Part shown: positions 61,182-64,000 of the stretch, one piece after another
Layout: each line of letters begins with the position of its first letter
Position numbering within the stretch: the stretch's first letter is position 1
Source of the DNA: Hofstenia miamia
Lineage: Eukaryota; Xenacoelomorpha; Acoela
Reading direction: 5' to 3'
Length of the DNA stretch: 64,000 nucleotides
NCBI GenBank assembly: GCA_004352715.1
Contig: SCFE01000106.1
Location: forward strand, 916,138 to 980,137
Notes under the pieces: model-generated
What the model was told of the DNA's origin: nothing
The model's input: the letters and a program-made list of their open reading frames with translations, nothing else
The model's database searches: none
Position numbers and translations under genes: made by a program

Positions 61182-61501
61182 AAAGTAAAAGATACATTTT
61201 TGAAGTAAATTTAATAGCAATTTGTTTAGCAATGCAAGGTGGTATTCTGGGTTTTCCTACCATATTGCTATTATCTTTATCATTTTTACATTATTACAAA
61301 TTGAAGCATAATTAAAAGGTTTTCTTAAAAAAGCTTTTTCCAAATCATATCAGTGAACTGAAAACAAACAAAATGCTTACAAGTGCATGATGCCAATTGC
61401 AAATGGTCATAGTTGATTGATTAAGATTCATATGAAGTAATCGCAATGCATAACTTGCTAAGATAACTATATGAAGGTTTTGAAAATCATGATGTATACA
61501 T

Positions 61502-61545
<44 letters not shown>

Positions 61546-61558
61546 TTTATGTGTAATT
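60885..61558. other. AT-rich DNA with two (TA)n tracts
   Basis: TA repeats at 61,147-61,178 and 61,503-61,541. Nothing else recognised. Confidence 0.6.
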
Positions 61559-62558
61559 NNNNNNNNNNNNNNNNNNNNNNNNNNNNNNNNNNNNNNNNNN
61601 NNNNNNNNNNNNNNNNNNNNNNNNNNNNNNNNNNNNNNNNNNNNNNNNNNNNNNNNNNNNNNNNNNNNNNNNNNNNNNNNNNNNNNNNNNNNNNNNNNNN
61701 NNNNNNNNNNNNNNNNNNNNNNNNNNNNNNNNNNNNNNNNNNNNNNNNNNNNNNNNNNNNNNNNNNNNNNNNNNNNNNNNNNNNNNNNNNNNNNNNNNNN
61801 NNNNNNNNNNNNNNNNNNNNNNNNNNNNNNNNNNNNNNNNNNNNNNNNNNNNNNNNNNNNNNNNNNNNNNNNNNNNNNNNNNNNNNNNNNNNNNNNNNNN
61901 NNNNNNNNNNNNNNNNNNNNNNNNNNNNNNNNNNNNNNNNNNNNNNNNNNNNNNNNNNNNNNNNNNNNNNNNNNNNNNNNNNNNNNNNNNNNNNNNNNNN
62001 NNNNNNNNNNNNNNNNNNNNNNNNNNNNNNNNNNNNNNNNNNNNNNNNNNNNNNNNNNNNNNNNNNNNNNNNNNNNNNNNNNNNNNNNNNNNNNNNNNNN
62101 NNNNNNNNNNNNNNNNNNNNNNNNNNNNNNNNNNNNNNNNNNNNNNNNNNNNNNNNNNNNNNNNNNNNNNNNNNNNNNNNNNNNNNNNNNNNNNNNNNNN
62201 NNNNNNNNNNNNNNNNNNNNNNNNNNNNNNNNNNNNNNNNNNNNNNNNNNNNNNNNNNNNNNNNNNNNNNNNNNNNNNNNNNNNNNNNNNNNNNNNNNNN
62301 NNNNNNNNNNNNNNNNNNNNNNNNNNNNNNNNNNNNNNNNNNNNNNNNNNNNNNNNNNNNNNNNNNNNNNNNNNNNNNNNNNNNNNNNNNNNNNNNNNNN
62401 NNNNNNNNNNNNNNNNNNNNNNNNNNNNNNNNNNNNNNNNNNNNNNNNNNNNNNNNNNNNNNNNNNNNNNNNNNNNNNNNNNNNNNNNNNNNNNNNNNNN
62501 NNNNNNNNNNNNNNNNNNNNNNNNNNNNNNNNNNNNNNNNNNNNNNNNNNNNNNNNNN
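61559..62558. other. Assembly gap (exactly 1,000 N)
   Basis: Second gap of exactly 1,000 N, starting 18 bases after a (TA)n tract. The long frames across it are artefacts. Confidence 0.98.
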
Positions 62559-63034
62559 AACTGTAACTTTCGCACTTGTCCTGCAAGCCTCTGCTCTGTA
62601 ACTTCTAATCCCATTCCTGCCTTCCTCGATTCTTCCAACATTCTCTTCCTGTAGCCCTCTTATCTGGCCTGCTTCTTCTGTAACACTCCAATGCTGTCCT
62701 TTTCTGCCAATCTGTCCACTTGTGTCATTGTCCATTGATCTGCGTGGATCCTATGCTGCCACTTCTCGAGTCCACACTCCCGATTGTGGAGTCCGCCTGT
62801 TGTCCAGAGATTCTTAGCACCCTCTGACCATTGAAGGCATGCCGGGGACTGAGGGCCTTTGCTCTTTCATGACTTGTCATCAGTGTTTGATTTTTGTGTT
62901 TGATTTTGGACTCACATTGTCTTAGGAAGTTGCCGACCAAGGCTTTAGAGGGTTGCCCACCCTGTGAGCTAGGTCATCCAGTTTTGTAACTACGATCACC
63001 AATCTGCGTCTTTACCAACTGGGCTCCCTGCCCA
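62559..63034 (-). mobile_element. GC-rich mobile-element segment, cut by the gap
   Basis: The block is about half GC, in sharp contrast to its surroundings. On the minus strand two overlapping frames are open: 62,940-62,725 (AKALSPRHAFNGQRVLRISG) and from 62,735 into the gap (MDNDTSGQIGRKGQHWSV then EEAGQIRGLQEENVGRIEEG, Glu/Gly/Arg-rich). I cannot name the protein. The minus strand starts next to (AAT)n with GGGAGCCCAGTTGGTAAAGA, where GAGCCCAGTTGG differs from the tRNA/SINE A-box consensus only at the first base; no convincing B box follows. It may be the 5' end of a retroelement or, read on the plus strand, a 3' end with an (ATT)n tail. Confidence 0.45.
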
Positions 63035-63036
<2 letters not shown>

Positions 63037-63086
<50 letters not shown>

Positions 63087-63087
63087 A
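63037..63087. repeat. (ATT)n microsatellite between two mobile elements
   Basis: About 17 ATT units separating the GC-rich block from the plus-strand retrotransposon. Confidence 0.97.
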
Positions 63088-63099
63088 ATAATATAAATA

Positions 63100-64000
63100 G
63101 ATTAGAAATAAAACTAAAAAATTACTGCAATAACTATAAATTTGTACATGTATATCTCAATGCTAGAAGTCTAAATTCAAACAGAAATGACTTTCTAAGC
63201 TTAATAAATAAGATAGGACAAAACGCAATATTCTTAATTACCGAAATTTGGTTACAACATGACACTGATCCTAATTTGTTTAAACCTTACCGACATTATT
63301 ATGACATTTTCATAAGAAACCGATTAGGTAGAGGTGGCGGACTCATGATATTGGCTCCAAAACGTTTAAAACCAGTGCGTAAATTAGAATATGAATTAAA
63401 CTACAATATATTTGAATCACTCTGGATAGAAATTATATCATTTGAAAATAAATGTCATAAAGAACTGATTAATATCACATACAATCCAAATAAAAAATTA
63501 TCACATTGACTACCTAAAATTTAAGGCAAATGAAATTTCCGAAATAAGTGATCCCTACTATTCTATAAATATATTTGGTGACTTTAATATAAATTATTTT
63601 AATAATCTTGAGAAAAAATCATTAAGAGAATTTTGTGCCACATATGATTTTCGTTGTATAAATACTGACTGTCCAAAAAGACCAAACAACTTAATTGACT
63701 ACTTCCTAACAAATTCCGACTTAGTTTTTAAATCCTTCATGTTTGAATCATTCAGTGACCATTCTCTTTGCACATATATAAGTAATATAACTACCAAAGT
63801 CAATAAATTTAAAATAATTTATGCAAGAGATTATCTAAATTATTCGGACGAAATAATGGAAGCACTTTTGAAAACATATCGTTCAACTATATATACACAT
63901 TAAAATCTGGATCTTGTATGATTAATTATATCTCAAAAGAAATTTGCAATGCAATTAATAAAGCGGCACCAATTAAGTACCGCAAAGTAAAATTAAAAGC
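63100..64000 (+). pseudogene. Non-LTR retrotransposon ORF2: APE-type endonuclease (runs off window)
   Basis: From about 63,125 the plus strand reads VHVYLNARSLNSNRNDFLSL, NAIFLITEIWLQ (normally TETWL), then GRGGGLMILA, the opening blocks of the APE-like endonuclease of Jockey/CR1-type elements. After a frameshift near 63,500 it continues YSINIFGDFNINYF (GDFN block), PKRPNNLIDYFLTN (D.(I/F) block) and FESFSDHSLCTYI (catalytic SDH). After another near 63,890 it reads CMINYISKEICNAINKAAPI, then KYRKVKLK, typical of the linker before the RT. The enzyme nicks the genomic target for target-primed reverse transcription. Here it is broken by at least two frameshifts. The RT should lie beyond 64,000. 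Confidence 0.85.

Noticed and set aside
61345-62735. Frames of 364-422 codons spanning 61.3-62.7 kb on both strands
   Set aside because: They are open only because the 1,000-base run of N contains no stops. The readable ends alone are (TA)n peptide or the GC-rich element frame.
62960-63034. Possible tRNA gene on the minus strand
   Set aside because: An A-box-like motif is present, but no acceptable B box, anticodon arm or acceptor stem pairing can be formed.

Overview
This is AT-rich (roughly 70% by eye) animal nuclear DNA. Evidence: GT-AG introns, long (TA)n and (ATT)n microsatellites, scaffold gaps of N, and relics of at least five metazoan transposable-element classes (non-LTR retrotransposons, a Penelope-like element, hAT, Tc1/mariner, foldback elements). 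Gene density is very low, which fits a large invertebrate genome. I cannot name the species. There are no bacterial-style operons, CRISPR arrays or ribosome binding sites, and I saw no tRNA or rRNA gene.

Layout. 1-12 kb: mostly unannotated AT-rich DNA with one copy of a dispersed repeat (1.54-1.77 kb), a block that looks like a conserved regulatory element (2.99-3.18 kb) and a CpG-rich, promoter-like first-exon candidate (11.88-11.99 kb). 13-18 kb: a palindrome-rich foldback element (13.05-13.95 kb) and a Tc1-like relic (17.46-17.90 kb). 24.5-30.3 kb: a cluster of transposon debris, namely a hAT C-terminus, two related element termini, a TTF-type hAT N-terminus, and a decayed member of a repetitive protein family recognised by CGE and GDQDK..W motifs. 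31.7-31.9 kb: second copy of the dispersed repeat. 35.9-36.6 kb, minus strand: the only convincing host gene, two exons in correct phase encoding a membrane protein N-terminus that may be a PACC1/TMEM206-type proton-activated chloride channel. 42 kb: a small Penelope relic. 50.2-52.9 kb, minus strand: a nearly full-span but internally deleted non-LTR retrotransposon with an esterase-type ORF1, a reverse transcriptase and a telomere-like 3' tail. 57.4-59.4 kb: a hAT-like relic, then a Penelope-like element with a GIY-YIG endonuclease and an inverted copy of its own 3' end. 62.6-64 kb: a GC-rich element piece head-to-head with the endonuclease half of another non-LTR retrotransposon that runs off the window.

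All five sequence gaps lie in or next to microsatellites. At 54,604-54,622 there is a perfect 19-base Tn5/Nextera mosaic end, almost certainly library adapter left in the assembly, so linkage across that point is suspect. I found no new multi-gene system. The most useful leads are the adapter, the putative channel gene, the esterase retrotransposon lacking its endonuclease, the Penelope element with ribozyme-like termini, and the candidate enhancer near 3 kb.
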